From: Dermatophagoides farinae | Lineage: Eukaryota; Arthropoda; Arachnida; Sarcoptiformes; Pyroglyphidae | Direction: 5' to 3' | Assembly (NCBI RefSeq): GCF_024713945.1 | Contig: NW_027461520.1 | Span: forward strand, 248,001-312,000 | DNA: 64,000 nt | Shown here: one piece after another, positions 29,150 through 39,300 of the stretch | Position numbering within the stretch: position 1 is the first letter of the stretch | How the letters are laid out: each line of letters begins with the position of its first letter | Translations under genes and position numbers: made by a program | Notes under the pieces: model-generated | Database searches by the model: none | What the model saw: the letters and a program-made list of their open reading frames with translations, nothing else | Told to the model about the DNA's origin: nothing

Positions 29150-29839
29150 TTAGTTGATGACTACAGTTCCGGATGCGATAGCAGTTTCAATGCGGGTTTT
29201 AACTTCCGAGTCTTCTAGCAGATTGTTGACATTAAGGTTCTCCAAGTTGGACACAAGGTGAGTAATGCTTTCAGTTGTGGAGGTCTTGGTTCCGTCAGTA
29301 TAAGACATGAATTCCTTGCGGAGTTCGTTGATGTTGGCGAACTCTTCGCTGGAAAGAAGTTCAGCAGGGACAGGGACTTCAATGAAACGAGGAAGGTAGA
29401 TTTCGTATTCGTGGTTTTCGTCTTGGTTGGACCCGTCTTGGTGTTTCATTTCGACCTCGCAGCTGATTTCGGCTTCGACAGGGTCTGGGATGTAACGATC
29501 GATTTTAAACGGAACGTGTTTCGTGACGACTCTGGGGACGGGTCTGCTCTTATAAAGCGGCAGTCGGATGTCCTGAACGATTTCTTCAATGACGACGCGA
29601 GGGACTTCGTTGACAACCTCGATTGGCACGTCAACGTATTCGATTTCAGGTACCTCGATGAGTTTGTTTACGTATTGGGTTTCTGGAACTTCGACAATCG
29701 CCTGAAACTCGGTCTGGATTGGTTCTAATTGAACAGAATCGAGAATTAAAGCGTCGCATTCGGAGTCCATGCAAGTTGTCTCGCAAACAATACCCTCTTG
29801 ATTTTTCTTTTCGCATTCAGCGGAGTCTTCGAACTTCAT
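29150..29839 (-). CDS. Alveolin (inner membrane complex protein)
   Basis: 229 residues. Residues 45-120 contain the alveolin core of repeated Val/Pro/Glu segments (VEVPETQYVNKLIEVPEIEY, then YVDVPIEVVNEVPRVVIEE, then PRVVTKHVPFKIDRYIPDP). This core forms filaments under the cortical alveoli. The N terminus has a small cysteine cluster (CETTCMDSEC) that could be palmitoylated. The C-terminal 70 residues are acidic and helical. No signal peptide is present, as expected. Alveolins define the alveolates, so this gene is one of the strongest taxonomic markers in the window. Codons are comparatively GC-rich. Confidence 0.92.
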   Translation of the reverse strand: MKFEDSAECEKKNQEGIVCETTCMDSECDALILDSVQLEPIQTEFQAIVEVPETQYVNKLIEVPEIEYVDVPIEVVNEVPRVVIEEIVQDIRLPLYKSRPVPRVVTKHVPFKIDRYIPDPVEAEISCEVEMKHQDGSNQDENHEYEIYLPRFIEVPVPAELLSSEEFANINELRKEFMSYTDGTKTSTTESITHLVSNLENLNVNNLLEDSEVKTRIETAIASGTVVIN

Positions 29840-30011
29840 AGTGTCAGAATGTTAAATTTTATTTTACACAGTAATTTATTTCGTAAGAACCTTTTATTTA
29901 CTTAGTAAAAATTGACACACAATTATTACTCACTAAAATATTTTGAAACAAAATATGTAATCTTTTGGAAAAGATTTTTATAAAATAAAAAAAATTTTAG
30001 AAAGAAAAAAG

Positions 30012-31936
30012 TTACGCATCACCTGAATCGAACATTTGCTTAACAAGAGACTTCATGTTAAAAGATGTCTGGTTTTGCGCGGATACGGATTTTTTATTGT
30101 TTTGAGTCGATACGTTGTGTAACGCGTTCAAAGACAGTGCAGAGTGATTAACGTTTAAATGTTCATTTTCCGTGCATATGTTGTTGCGTGTGTTTAATAG
30201 TTCGCCAACTACCAAGGACCACAACGAGTTAAGACGTTGATCAACCTTGGGTTTGGCAAAGTACCGCCACCAGTGGCTGCGTTCTACAATTTTGTTGTAG
30301 ACAGAGACAATGGTAGAAAAAATCGAATTTATGTCTTTTTTATATGTTTGTTGCTTCGCCATTAAGTTTTTTTCTTTTTCTGCTATTGCGGATTTTAATT
30401 TTTCTTCTTGTTCTTTAAGTCGTTGTAGTTCCTTGGTACGCGACTCGGAGATTCTGTTGATGTTATTGTTGATATTCGTAATAGATAAATTCAACGTGGA
30501 CACTTCGTTGTTAATTTCGGATTTAGCGGCGTTGAAGTTGCTGAATGTCGATTGCACTTGTTCGTTCAGCTCCGCACATTGTTTTTCTTTTTGCGAGAAC
30601 TGAGCTTCCATGCTTGCGATTTTGCGATCTATCTCGTTGTGTAGCGAGTTGAGTCTTTGCGAGTCCATTGTGATGAAATTTTTAAAAGCTTTGATATCTG
30701 GGTAGAGCGTGGTCTGAATGGAAAGTTTGTCGCTGTTCGAAATCAGAAACTTGTTGTTGAAAAATTTTTCAACATGCGGGTTTTGCAACTCCATTGAAGT
30801 GGAAAACAATTGACGATAAGAAAGGTACACATCGTTGAGTCTCGTCTTCAAAGTTTCAATCTCCTTGGTTTTGTAAGAAAGCTGATTTTGAATACCCAAT
30901 GATGATTCAGACACTTGTTTAATGTTGGCTTCGAGCTCGCGTAGTTTGTTGGAAAGTGTTTCGAAGTGATTAAATAAGTTTTGTTTTCGCGTAGCTTCTA
31001 CCTGGATCTCTTTCCATTGGTTGTTGTAACTAGACAGTTCGTTGTCCAACTGTTTTTTATCAACTTCTAAACCTTCAATTTCAGTTTTTACTTGATTAAT
31101 GTTCTCACTAATGCTCGCGATGGCTGCTTCAGAGTTCATGATGTCTTCCCTAATTTTTAGGATTTTTTTTTCCAAGTCAGCATATTGCTGGTTCAACGCT
31201 TCGAGTTGCTGTTTTAACTCCGTGCAGTCGACAGTGCTAGCTTTTTCGAGCTCTTTTGCTTCTCGAGATACGTAGTCAAAAAAATTGGATTTGTAAAAGT
31301 TGAGAAAGTATTCACAAAACGTGAACACCGCTTTTTTTTCTTTGTCGTACAAATTAGGATTGTCCTTGGTGCGTAAAAAACGAAACAGAATTCCTAGAAT
31401 AAACAAATAATCGTGTTCAAATATAGTAGCATCTTGACTAATGTAACGTGAAGAGATCTCGGGATCGAATACACACTTGTCTTGGCCGTTAAGAAACTCA
31501 ACTATGCTATTTAAAATCAATTTTTCCGAAGTTTTTTCTATTTGCACAGTTTCTTTACAAATTCGGTTGAGTTCTTGCTGAGCTACACTAGAAAATACAA
31601 ATGTTAAAATTTCTCTAACAATTCGGAACAGTTCGCTAACCCAAATAACGGCTAGTTTCAAATTATTGCTGTTGGAAGATTGAATCGATTGTAGTGGTCC
31701 CGGGTAAGAAAGAAGTTGCAAAAAAGAGCTTATTTCACTGTCAGAGTTAAAGGAAAACCCGATGTACTCTATTATATAGAACATACATTGTTTACACTTG
31801 TTGTAATCGTTCAAACTTTCATTAGTTACTTCGTTGTAACCAAGTTTTTGAATTAAACTAAAAAATTTCGAGAATAAAACACATACCTGGTAGTTTTGGA
31901 CGCTAATCTATCATTACTTTCTGTATTGTTGTTCAT
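30012..31936 (-). CDS. NDC80: Kinetochore protein NDC80
   Basis: Two exons, 31887-31936 and 30012-31857, are joined by a 29-nt intron (GTATGT...TTTTTTAG) and give 631 residues, close to human Hec1 (642). The first exon restores SLIQKLGYNEVTNESLND, matching the start of the NDC80 calponin-homology domain. That domain continues with SYPGPLQSIQSSNSNNLKLA and LAVIWVSELFRIV to about residue 200. The rest is a long coiled coil with a break near residue 390, where NDC80 has its loop. The protein binds spindle microtubules as part of the outer kinetochore. The basic N-terminal tail phosphorylated by Aurora B in animals is almost absent. Confidence 0.88.
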
Positions 31937-32274
31937 TATTGCGTCTTGTCTTTATTTAGTAGGCCATCTCATATATGTGTGTTAAATATAAATTATTCTC
32001 AGCAGACAAATTAAGCGAATAACTTAATTAAATTTAAATTGTCTAAATTTTTTTTGCAATGAAATTAAATCTTGTTGGTATGCTCCTTGATTTATAACAA
32101 AAAAAATTTTTTATCAACGAATAAAATCTTTTCTTTAATTGACCAATAAATTTTAGTTTAGTTTTCTGGGAAAACGACCTAATGGTGTTAATATTATAAG
32201 ATCATATCATTAGAAAATCACAAAATATTATTTCCCAAAGCAGGATTTGTTGATCATATTGTAGTAGTTCATAA
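31937..32274. other. Divergent promoter region
   Basis: About 340 AT-rich bases between NDC80 and the acyl-CoA synthetase, which are transcribed away from each other. No gene or repeat is recognised. Confidence 0.5.
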
Positions 32275-33954
32275 ATGATCATTTTTGACTTAGAAAAAGA
32301 TGTAAAAAACATAAACGATGTTTTTTATCTTAGATCGAAATTGTCCCCAGATGACGTTGCATACAACTATTTAAATCAAAAAATAACTTTCAAAAAAGTT
32401 TACGAAAATGCAAAACTCTTAGCCGCGTATTTGCAAAGCGAAGGCTGCGTAAAAGGCGACAAGATCGCCATAATATTACCAAATGTAATAGCCTACCCAA
32501 TAGTAGTGATCGCTGTTTTTATGATAGGCGCGACTTGCGTCAATCTGAATCCGCTGTATTCAGAGAACGAATTAACTGAAATAATCAATGACTGTGCTCC
32601 GAAGATAATTTTTTGCTGGATCGATATGGTTTACAAACTTAAACTAGTTGATCATCTTGTAAAAAATGTGATTACAGTAATGCCAGGAGACTTTTTAGGC
32701 TTAAAAGGGAGCTTGATAAATTTTTTCTACCGAATTCACAGAATGAAACGAAAAAATGATGTCAAGTTTCAGCACGTTCGTCTCACCGATTGTATGAAAA
32801 AAGCGAACCGTTTGAGTCCGGTTCAACCTGTAGAAGTGGATTTGTCCGATTTAGCTTTACTTCTGTACACCAGTGGAACAACAGGTGAGTGTAAGGGTGT
32901 TCCGCTCACTCACTGCAACCTTATCGCTGCTACGAGAGGCGCTTACACAGCGATCCTCGAGTTTCTAAAACACATACTAACTAAACAAGAAATCAGAACT
33001 TTAATGGGGCTCCCTTTTTACCACATCTTGGGTTTCTCATTCATTTTAATTAATTGTTACGTAATAGGTGCTGTCGGAATACTAATACCCGATCCGAGAA
33101 ACATCAAATCGTTAATTAACACTGTAAATAAAACAAAGCCGGCCGTGTTTCCAGGTGTAAATACGTTGTTCCAGAAGCTCTTGGCAAACGAAAACTTTAG
33201 AAAATTAGACTTTTCGTTCTGCCTTTGCGCAATCAGTGGCGGTATGGCATTGAACGACAAAGTTCGAAAAGATTGGAAACTTGTCACAAATACTGAAATT
33301 TTTGAAGGTTACGGAATGTCAGAAACAACGGGATTGATATCTTGTCAGCGACCAATTCTCCACGAAGATAACGACAAATTCAGCTTGTCAATAGAAGAAC
33401 AACAAATATCAAGCGTGGGAAAAATAATCCCTAACTGTAGCGTGAAGATAATTCCTATTCAAGACAAAATTGAATATACGAACAACGAAAATGCGCCAAT
33501 CAGTTCGAAAGAGATTGGTGAAATCTGCGTTAAAGGACCCATCGTAACAAAGGAATACAGAACTAAATCTGACAAAAAAAATTATTACACCGAGGATGGC
33601 TACTTCAGAACAGGAGACATTGGGTATTTAAACGACGATATTTTGTATTTACAGGGAAGAATTAAAAATATCGTTATCATCAGTGGATTCAACGTTTATC
33701 CAGCAGAAATTGAAAAAGTTGTTCGAAATTGTCCAAAAGTAAACGACTGCGTAGTAATTGGAAAAACTGATAAAAATAACATTGAATATTTGTACATGTT
33801 AGTAGAAAAAGACATCGACGCAAATCTAACCGAGCAAGAAGTAAAGCAATATTGCGCTGATAACTTAGCACCCTATAAACGCCCTAAGGTCATTGAAATC
33901 ACTGTTTCTCTCCCGAGAACTCCTATTGGTAAAGTATCGTTGAGCGATTTATAA
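32275..33954 (+). CDS. Acyl-CoA synthetase (AMP-binding)
   Basis: 559 residues of the ANL adenylating superfamily, which activates fatty acids with ATP and CoA. The motifs are LLLYTSGTTGECKGVPLTH near residue 197 (ATP-binding P-loop), EGYGMSETTG near 345, GYFRTGDIGYL near 443 (Asp binds the ribose), GRIKNIVIISGFNVYPAEIE near 462, and the catalytic lysine in RTPIGKVSL at the C terminus. The size and GFNVYPAEIE hinge fit the bacterial FadD/4-coumarate-CoA ligase branch rather than the longer eukaryotic long-chain synthetases. A hydrophobic segment in residues 62-85 may associate with membranes. It ends 19 bases before the convergent zinc-finger gene. Confidence 0.93.
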   Translation: MIIFDLEKDVKNINDVFYLRSKLSPDDVAYNYLNQKITFKKVYENAKLLAAYLQSEGCVKGDKIAIILPNVIAYPIVVIAVFMIGATCVNLNPLYSENELTEIINDCAPKIIFCWIDMVYKLKLVDHLVKNVITVMPGDFLGLKGSLINFFYRIHRMKRKNDVKFQHVRLTDCMKKANRLSPVQPVEVDLSDLALLLYTSGTTGECKGVPLTHCNLIAATRGAYTAILEFLKHILTKQEIRTLMGLPFYHILGFSFILINCYVIGAVGILIPDPRNIKSLINTVNKTKPAVFPGVNTLFQKLLANENFRKLDFSFCLCAISGGMALNDKVRKDWKLVTNTEIFEGYGMSETTGLISCQRPILHEDNDKFSLSIEEQQISSVGKIIPNCSVKIIPIQDKIEYTNNENAPISSKEIGEICVKGPIVTKEYRTKSDKKNYYTEDGYFRTGDIGYLNDDILYLQGRIKNIVIISGFNVYPAEIEKVVRNCPKVNDCVVIGKTDKNNIEYLYMLVEKDIDANLTEQEVKQYCADNLAPYKRPKVIEITVSLPRTPIGKVSLSDL

Positions 33955-33973
33955 ATTTATAAATTTGATAACT

Positions 33974-35704
33974 TCATTTTTTTGCTGTTGTGGACGATTT
34001 ATTCATATTTTTATATTTGTGCCGATCTTTACGAGACATTGTAATTTGGTTTCTACAGCCTTTTCCGCCTTCCCAGTGTGTAGTGACCTTAGCAGTAAAA
34101 CTTGATCCGCAGTCGCATTCGGAAACGTGAGCTTTGTGAATTTTGCTGCAGAAGCCGCAAATTATTTTTGAGGCGGAGCCTTCAGCGTTGTGATCGTTCG
34201 CATTGTCGTGGCAAATCGGACATGCATAAGGAATTTTGCAACAGTTCCAAACAAAATATTTAAAACTTTTTTTGAAGTGCGAACATGCGCCGTTATTGGG
34301 CAGTGGTTCTCCTTTGTTAAGCTGTATTTTTTTGGACTTTATTTTTTTTGCCTGAGTTTTCACTAATAAGGGATTTTTCGGTCTGACAAACGTAGGGTTG
34401 TTCACTTGAAAAACCATTGCTGCGTTGCAGGTGTGACAATTGACCTCTGTCTTATTGTTGATCAATACGGTGATGTGAACGGGCTTCGAACAAGACTCGC
34501 ATAGTACGTGAAAAACGATTTGTGAGAAAATTACTGGGCAGGCGTTGCAATAGTAAAGATTCAAAATCTGTTTGTCTTGACTAGTGCAAAGTTTGTTGGC
34601 TGCGTAGCAGATACACTGTTGTTTACAAGATGAACATTCGAACTCTTTACTGATGGTCCCATAGTTCACGACATCGAAGGTTAAATGATGTTTGTTTGAA
34701 AGCTTGCATTTATTGCACACCAGAATCAAGTTGATTTCTTTAACTATGTACGAGTAACAGTTATACATTGAAACATCTGCTTCAAAAATAAATCCATATT
34801 CTGCAAAATTAAATTCAATTGCGGGTTTTACGGCTGTGGATTTCTCAGGTGCTTTAGCTGGATGAACTTTTTCGATTGCCACATCGGAAGAACTAAAATC
34901 CTTTGAATCTTTTTGTTTTTGGTGACTCTGCCATAACTCAACGTATTTAAGGTAGGACTGCTTAGGCGACTTTGTTTTTACATATTCAGAAACTTTTCTC
35001 CATTTTACAATTGGGTCCTTAACAGCTTTATACCACAAAAGCGCCTTCGACAGCTGCAGCTTTTCGTCTTCGGTCCATACATCTGATTTGATACTAGAGT
35101 TTTGCTGATGTAAATCGACTAAGTAGTCGTTCAACTCCCTTATAATGTAATAGAGAGGCATGTGGTAAAAGTGGCTCGAGCTTTGTTTGATACACTTTTT
35201 AAAAATTTCAAGCATAAGGCTGTATACGTTCAGGCTTGTGAAAAGCTTGTTGTCAGTGTTAAATTGCACATCGATAGATCGAATATGGTTTTCTAAATTG
35301 AAACCATGCGAAAATCCATCGTAATAGTAGATATCGGGAACTTTTATTTGTATTTCAAGAGATTCATCATCATCGTGTTCAAATTTTTTGACCCATTTAA
35401 CCACTAAATTATTATTGTCAAACTGAATCTTAGAGTCAAAATGCTCCTTTAATAAAGCAAATTCAATAACAGAATTGTAAACATCATTTTTCGTTAGCTC
35501 GCCGTTGTCAGAAAAATTTTTCGTGATATCAGAAGAGTTTTTTTCGCTGTTCAAGTCTGCACGTGGAGTGCCTAGATTAGCATCATCAGAGGCTTGATCA
35601 ATTGATTTAGAGCTTCCAAAAATCAAGTCTGATGTTTCTACATCCGAATGTCTGTCAGAACAATTATTATTACATAACGGTGGTTCTGACAATTCAGATA
35701 GCAT
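33974..35704 (-). CDS. SANT plus CHY zinc-finger protein
   Basis: 576 residues. The N-terminal 60 residues are acidic and Ser/Asp-rich. Around residues 210-260 lies a SANT/Myb-like domain (VWTEDEKLQLSKALLWY, WRKVSEYV) of the type in ZRF1/DNAJC2. A cysteine-rich middle follows (several C-x2-C pairs between 330 and 430). At 470-560 there is a CHY-type zinc-binding domain: GACSHFKKSFKYFVWNCC, YACPICHDNANDH, IICGFCSK and HWEGGKGCRNQITMSRKD. In fungi this form of CHY domain is paired with RWD. Its pairing with SANT is unusual. A regulatory or chromatin role can only be guessed. Confidence 0.8.
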   Translation of the reverse strand: MLSELSEPPLCNNNCSDRHSDVETSDLIFGSSKSIDQASDDANLGTPRADLNSEKNSSDITKNFSDNGELTKNDVYNSVIEFALLKEHFDSKIQFDNNNLVVKWVKKFEHDDDESLEIQIKVPDIYYYDGFSHGFNLENHIRSIDVQFNTDNKLFTSLNVYSLMLEIFKKCIKQSSSHFYHMPLYYIIRELNDYLVDLHQQNSSIKSDVWTEDEKLQLSKALLWYKAVKDPIVKWRKVSEYVKTKSPKQSYLKYVELWQSHQKQKDSKDFSSSDVAIEKVHPAKAPEKSTAVKPAIEFNFAEYGFIFEADVSMYNCYSYIVKEINLILVCNKCKLSNKHHLTFDVVNYGTISKEFECSSCKQQCICYAANKLCTSQDKQILNLYYCNACPVIFSQIVFHVLCESCSKPVHITVLINNKTEVNCHTCNAAMVFQVNNPTFVRPKNPLLVKTQAKKIKSKKIQLNKGEPLPNNGACSHFKKSFKYFVWNCCKIPYACPICHDNANDHNAEGSASKIICGFCSKIHKAHVSECDCGSSFTAKVTTHWEGGKGCRNQITMSRKDRHKYKNMNKSSTTAKK

Positions 35705-35805
35705 TAATAAATGATTAAAAAGTTTATTTAAAAATTTTTATACGCACTATCAGAAAATTATATTTTAGAATTCTAAAAAAATTACCGAAATTGAAATTTC
35801 TGTGA

Positions 35806-36354
35806 ATGTTAGATAATTGGAAGTATTGTTCATGCAAACCATATGCAGCGTTAGTTATTGGGGCCGGAAGTATTTTATCAGCTTATTCACTTCGCAAAAA
35901 ATATGAAAAACGAAAAAATATTCAAGAAGACCTTGATGTCAAAAAATGTGCAAGCCTATTGAATCCGTGCGTTTCAATTCGGAATTACTTTCAAAGTTTG
36001 AAAGGAATTAAGGAGAAATCATCCGAAATAGTTTTAAACAAGATATTTAACAACGAAAAATTACAAAAAAACCTGTCTCAGCTGCTTACGCAAGCCATAG
36101 AATCTGAAGACGTGTCGAACTCTGTGTCTGCAAAACTTGATGAATTGTTGACTTCAAATCAAACAAAGTCCATGCTGTTAAACCATCTAAAGTCGATTTG
36201 CACCGAATCAGAGTTGAAAACACAATTAATTAATTATCTAGACTCTATTGGCAATGACGAGTCTGTAAAGATCAGGTTTAAAAAATTGCTTTCTCAAACA
36301 ATTTATAGCTCGTTACCTATTGTAAACAAGTTCGTCAAAACTAACAATAATTAA
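35806..36354 (+). CDS. Membrane-anchored helical protein, 182 aa
   Basis: An ATG-initiated single exon. After a short Cys-containing leader (MLDNWKYCSCKPY), residues 14-30 form a hydrophobic segment (AALVIGAGSILSAYSL) followed by a basic stretch, which suggests an N-terminal anchor. The rest is polar and helical with repeated roughly 20-residue units resembling LNKIFNNEKLQKNLSQLLTQ. Short variants recur at LLTSNQTKSMLLNHLKSI and LKTQLINYLDSIGNDESVK. Repeats of this kind occur in outer mitochondrial membrane proteins of some algae and parasites, but I cannot assign a family. It lies 8 bases from the convergent APC1-like gene. Confidence 0.6.
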   Translation: MLDNWKYCSCKPYAALVIGAGSILSAYSLRKKYEKRKNIQEDLDVKKCASLLNPCVSIRNYFQSLKGIKEKSSEIVLNKIFNNEKLQKNLSQLLTQAIESEDVSNSVSAKLDELLTSNQTKSMLLNHLKSICTESELKTQLINYLDSIGNDESVKIRFKKLLSQTIYSSLPIVNKFVKTNNN

Positions 36355-36362
36355 ACCGCTCA

Positions 36363-39300
36363 TCAGTTTAAAATAAGATGGCCTTTAACAAGGAAATTCA
36401 CCTTGAGTTCCTTGTTTGTGGGTTTGTGTTTAACTATGATCTCTTTGTCGTTTTGTGCAAAGGTTTGGATCATTGTGATAGTCCGTTTTTTTTCGGTCAG
36501 TTCATCGGTCTGGAACATATCTCCTACTAGTACTTGTTTTGACTCAGCATCGACCAAATGAATGTCTTTGAGGTTGAGTTTTTTCAGCTGTATGGTTTTA
36601 TTGTTTGTCCAAGCATTTAAGCTAAAGCATCGTAAACTCTTTTCATGCTTAGTTAAATACTTTTCAAGCATGAGAAGTGGATTGATGCCCAATGAGGGAT
36701 TAATGCAAAAGAGACTGCTAATAACTGCCATAGCCGATATCAAATCGTTTGCTGATAAATCCTTGCAAAAAGTAATTTTTTTAGTCAACTCTGGTTGTTC
36801 AATTAAATACCTAGCATAATTAAGCGATTGTATGTACTTGTTCAGCAAAATATTTGAAATGCTTTTGGAAACGTTCGACATACTGATTTCTTGCACGTAT
36901 TGTTGCAGTATTTGATTCAAAATGTTCTCCAGCATTTTAATAATAACTGAGTTAAAAGACCCCGCACTCACGTAACTTAAGGCTAAAACAACACCTGGAA
37001 CTAATAAACTAACAACGTATGGATGAATAATATGGTCAAATATCGATTTTTTCGCTTTGGATGTCTGGGTGTAAGTAGAACTAAACTCGTTTAATATCGG
37101 TGAGCTTTCAAAACAACTGAACTCATTATACTTGAAGATTTGCTCGGGGGGTTCTGAGTTCGGCGAACTGTTTAGGCCGGGCGCATTTTCTTGGTTAATT
37201 AAAATTTCGTATAAAGTCATGTTGGCTAAATCAGAAGTGTTCAATATAAACAACTTATCAATTGAAATATTATTTAATAAGTAATTCATAAAGTATTGAA
37301 AAGTCTTTATCAGTTGCTCGTTGTGAAAACCGAAAGTCCAGATAGAAGCGCTAGTTAATACTACCATAGCAAAAATCACTGAGTATTGGAATTTATCCAT
37401 TGGTAAATCTTCTAAGATTTCATTTTCATCTGTTATTATGTTAACTTTGATTTGTAAATTTTCGTAAACATTATGCAACACAAACAAACTCCATGTAGGA
37501 AATATCTTTTTGATATTTACAAACCAATCGTCGAACTTGTCAAAGGACTCAAGTTTTTCACATGACATAACTATTATGAACGCGCGCTGATAAAATTTTT
37601 CGTATGATAAATTAAATAATGAATCCATATTGTTTTGATACGTGTTGTTATGTTTGAATAAGTTTAGTTTACGTAATAAAACGAAATAACTAACAATCAC
37701 GGGCTCTACTATATTCCAGCTGGTATTTTCTTTTCCAATTGCCAAACTAGACGAGGTCACAATGTTTTGCTCAACGTTTGACTGTTTTTTCACCAAGTAA
37801 GTTTCATATGTTTCGAATAACTTTGCAATAACTTTTTTGTCATATACTAGAAATAAAGAAGTACAATACAATAATGATTTTTGAATCAGACACTGCTCTG
37901 CATTTTTATACGCATGACGGAACCAAATAATGTCGTCAACAATAAATTCGTCTATATTGGAAGGAGTGTTAATAGCGGTATCTAAAAACCACGAATCTAG
38001 CGTACAATACTCTATATTGCTAATCATGTTCATAAATTCTTGAAATATATAATGCGACAGCATAATGGTCGTTTTGCTGTTTGATTCGCTTGATTGATCA
38101 TAAAATGAAGAACTAAAGCTCAGTCTGGCAAGCGAAAAAAATACGTTTGTATCGTTAACGTTAAAAGGCATCAACTCATTGAATTTTTTCACTAACTGAA
38201 GTAGGTATTCATCAGACGAAGTTAAAGGCTTTCTATTCTCGTTACCTGTAGAGCAAGAGTATATTGAATTTAATAAAAACGAGAAAATTGCTTCAGTTAA
38301 ACTTTGACTAAACGGTATATTTGAAATCGCCATAATACAAGATGCAGATATTAGATTCATAGTTGAAGATTTGCAATATTGAATGCCGTTGTAGTACCAC
38401 AATTTATTTTGTTTGTGTTCTAAAATTGGATCAATACAGCTATAAATAATTTGGTCTGTTGTTGCCAAAATGGCTAGCTTTTGCTCAGTTTGTTCGGAAA
38501 TTGCAGAGATTGGGCTGATAATACCTGAAATAATTTCTAATATTTTGATAAAATCTAATTGGCTCTTGACTGAACTTAGAGCACCTGAAAGAAAGTATAA
38601 ACATCTTTGTGCAAACCAAAGCGTATAAGCTATTTGCCTTCCACTTTGGTTTTGGTCATTGAGCGGCATAAACTGATATTCAGTCTCATTCATCGAACCA
38701 CACAAAAAGTTTCGATCAATAGCATGAGTAAAATGGCTACTAAAAACCTCAATTAAATTTGTGTCCTTTGATATTTCGTTTTCAACAAGGATTTTGTTAA
38801 ATATCTTGCCGTAGTAATAATCATACCATAATACAAGAGAGTTGTTAGCGCCTTTAAGTCCCCATGGAATTTCCTTTGAATATAAAAGATCGTATCTGGG
38901 GATTTTATTTAAGTAATTTGATTCGAGTAATATTAAACTCAGCATGTTAACAAAAAAATGATTTGATAACTTTAATTTAGTAAAATGTTTAGACAGAAGC
39001 CCTTCTGAGTTTTTTAGCAAATAGTTATTAACCAAAGCTATATTTTTTTTCGTTGGAGACAACTTCCAAAGGTTGCTAGACAACAATAAGTCTATTCTAT
39101 TATTGAAGAACAATAATTTTTTATTATTGCAAGTTTTTAAAGTATTTGCAAAACCGCGTTTAGATTTTATGATTTCGTCGCAGTATTTCTGCTCGTACCA
39201 CGTAGATAGCAGTTCTTCGTAAAATGCATTTCCAGTACAATTAATCAACTGTTGTACCATGCTGTTAATACCAAAATAAGTTCCATTGAGAAAAAACTCA

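Noticed and set aside
29258-29728. 156-codon open frame on the plus strand opposite alveolin
   Set aside because: It is antisense to a clear alveolin and results from its GC-rich codon bias. It lacks family features.
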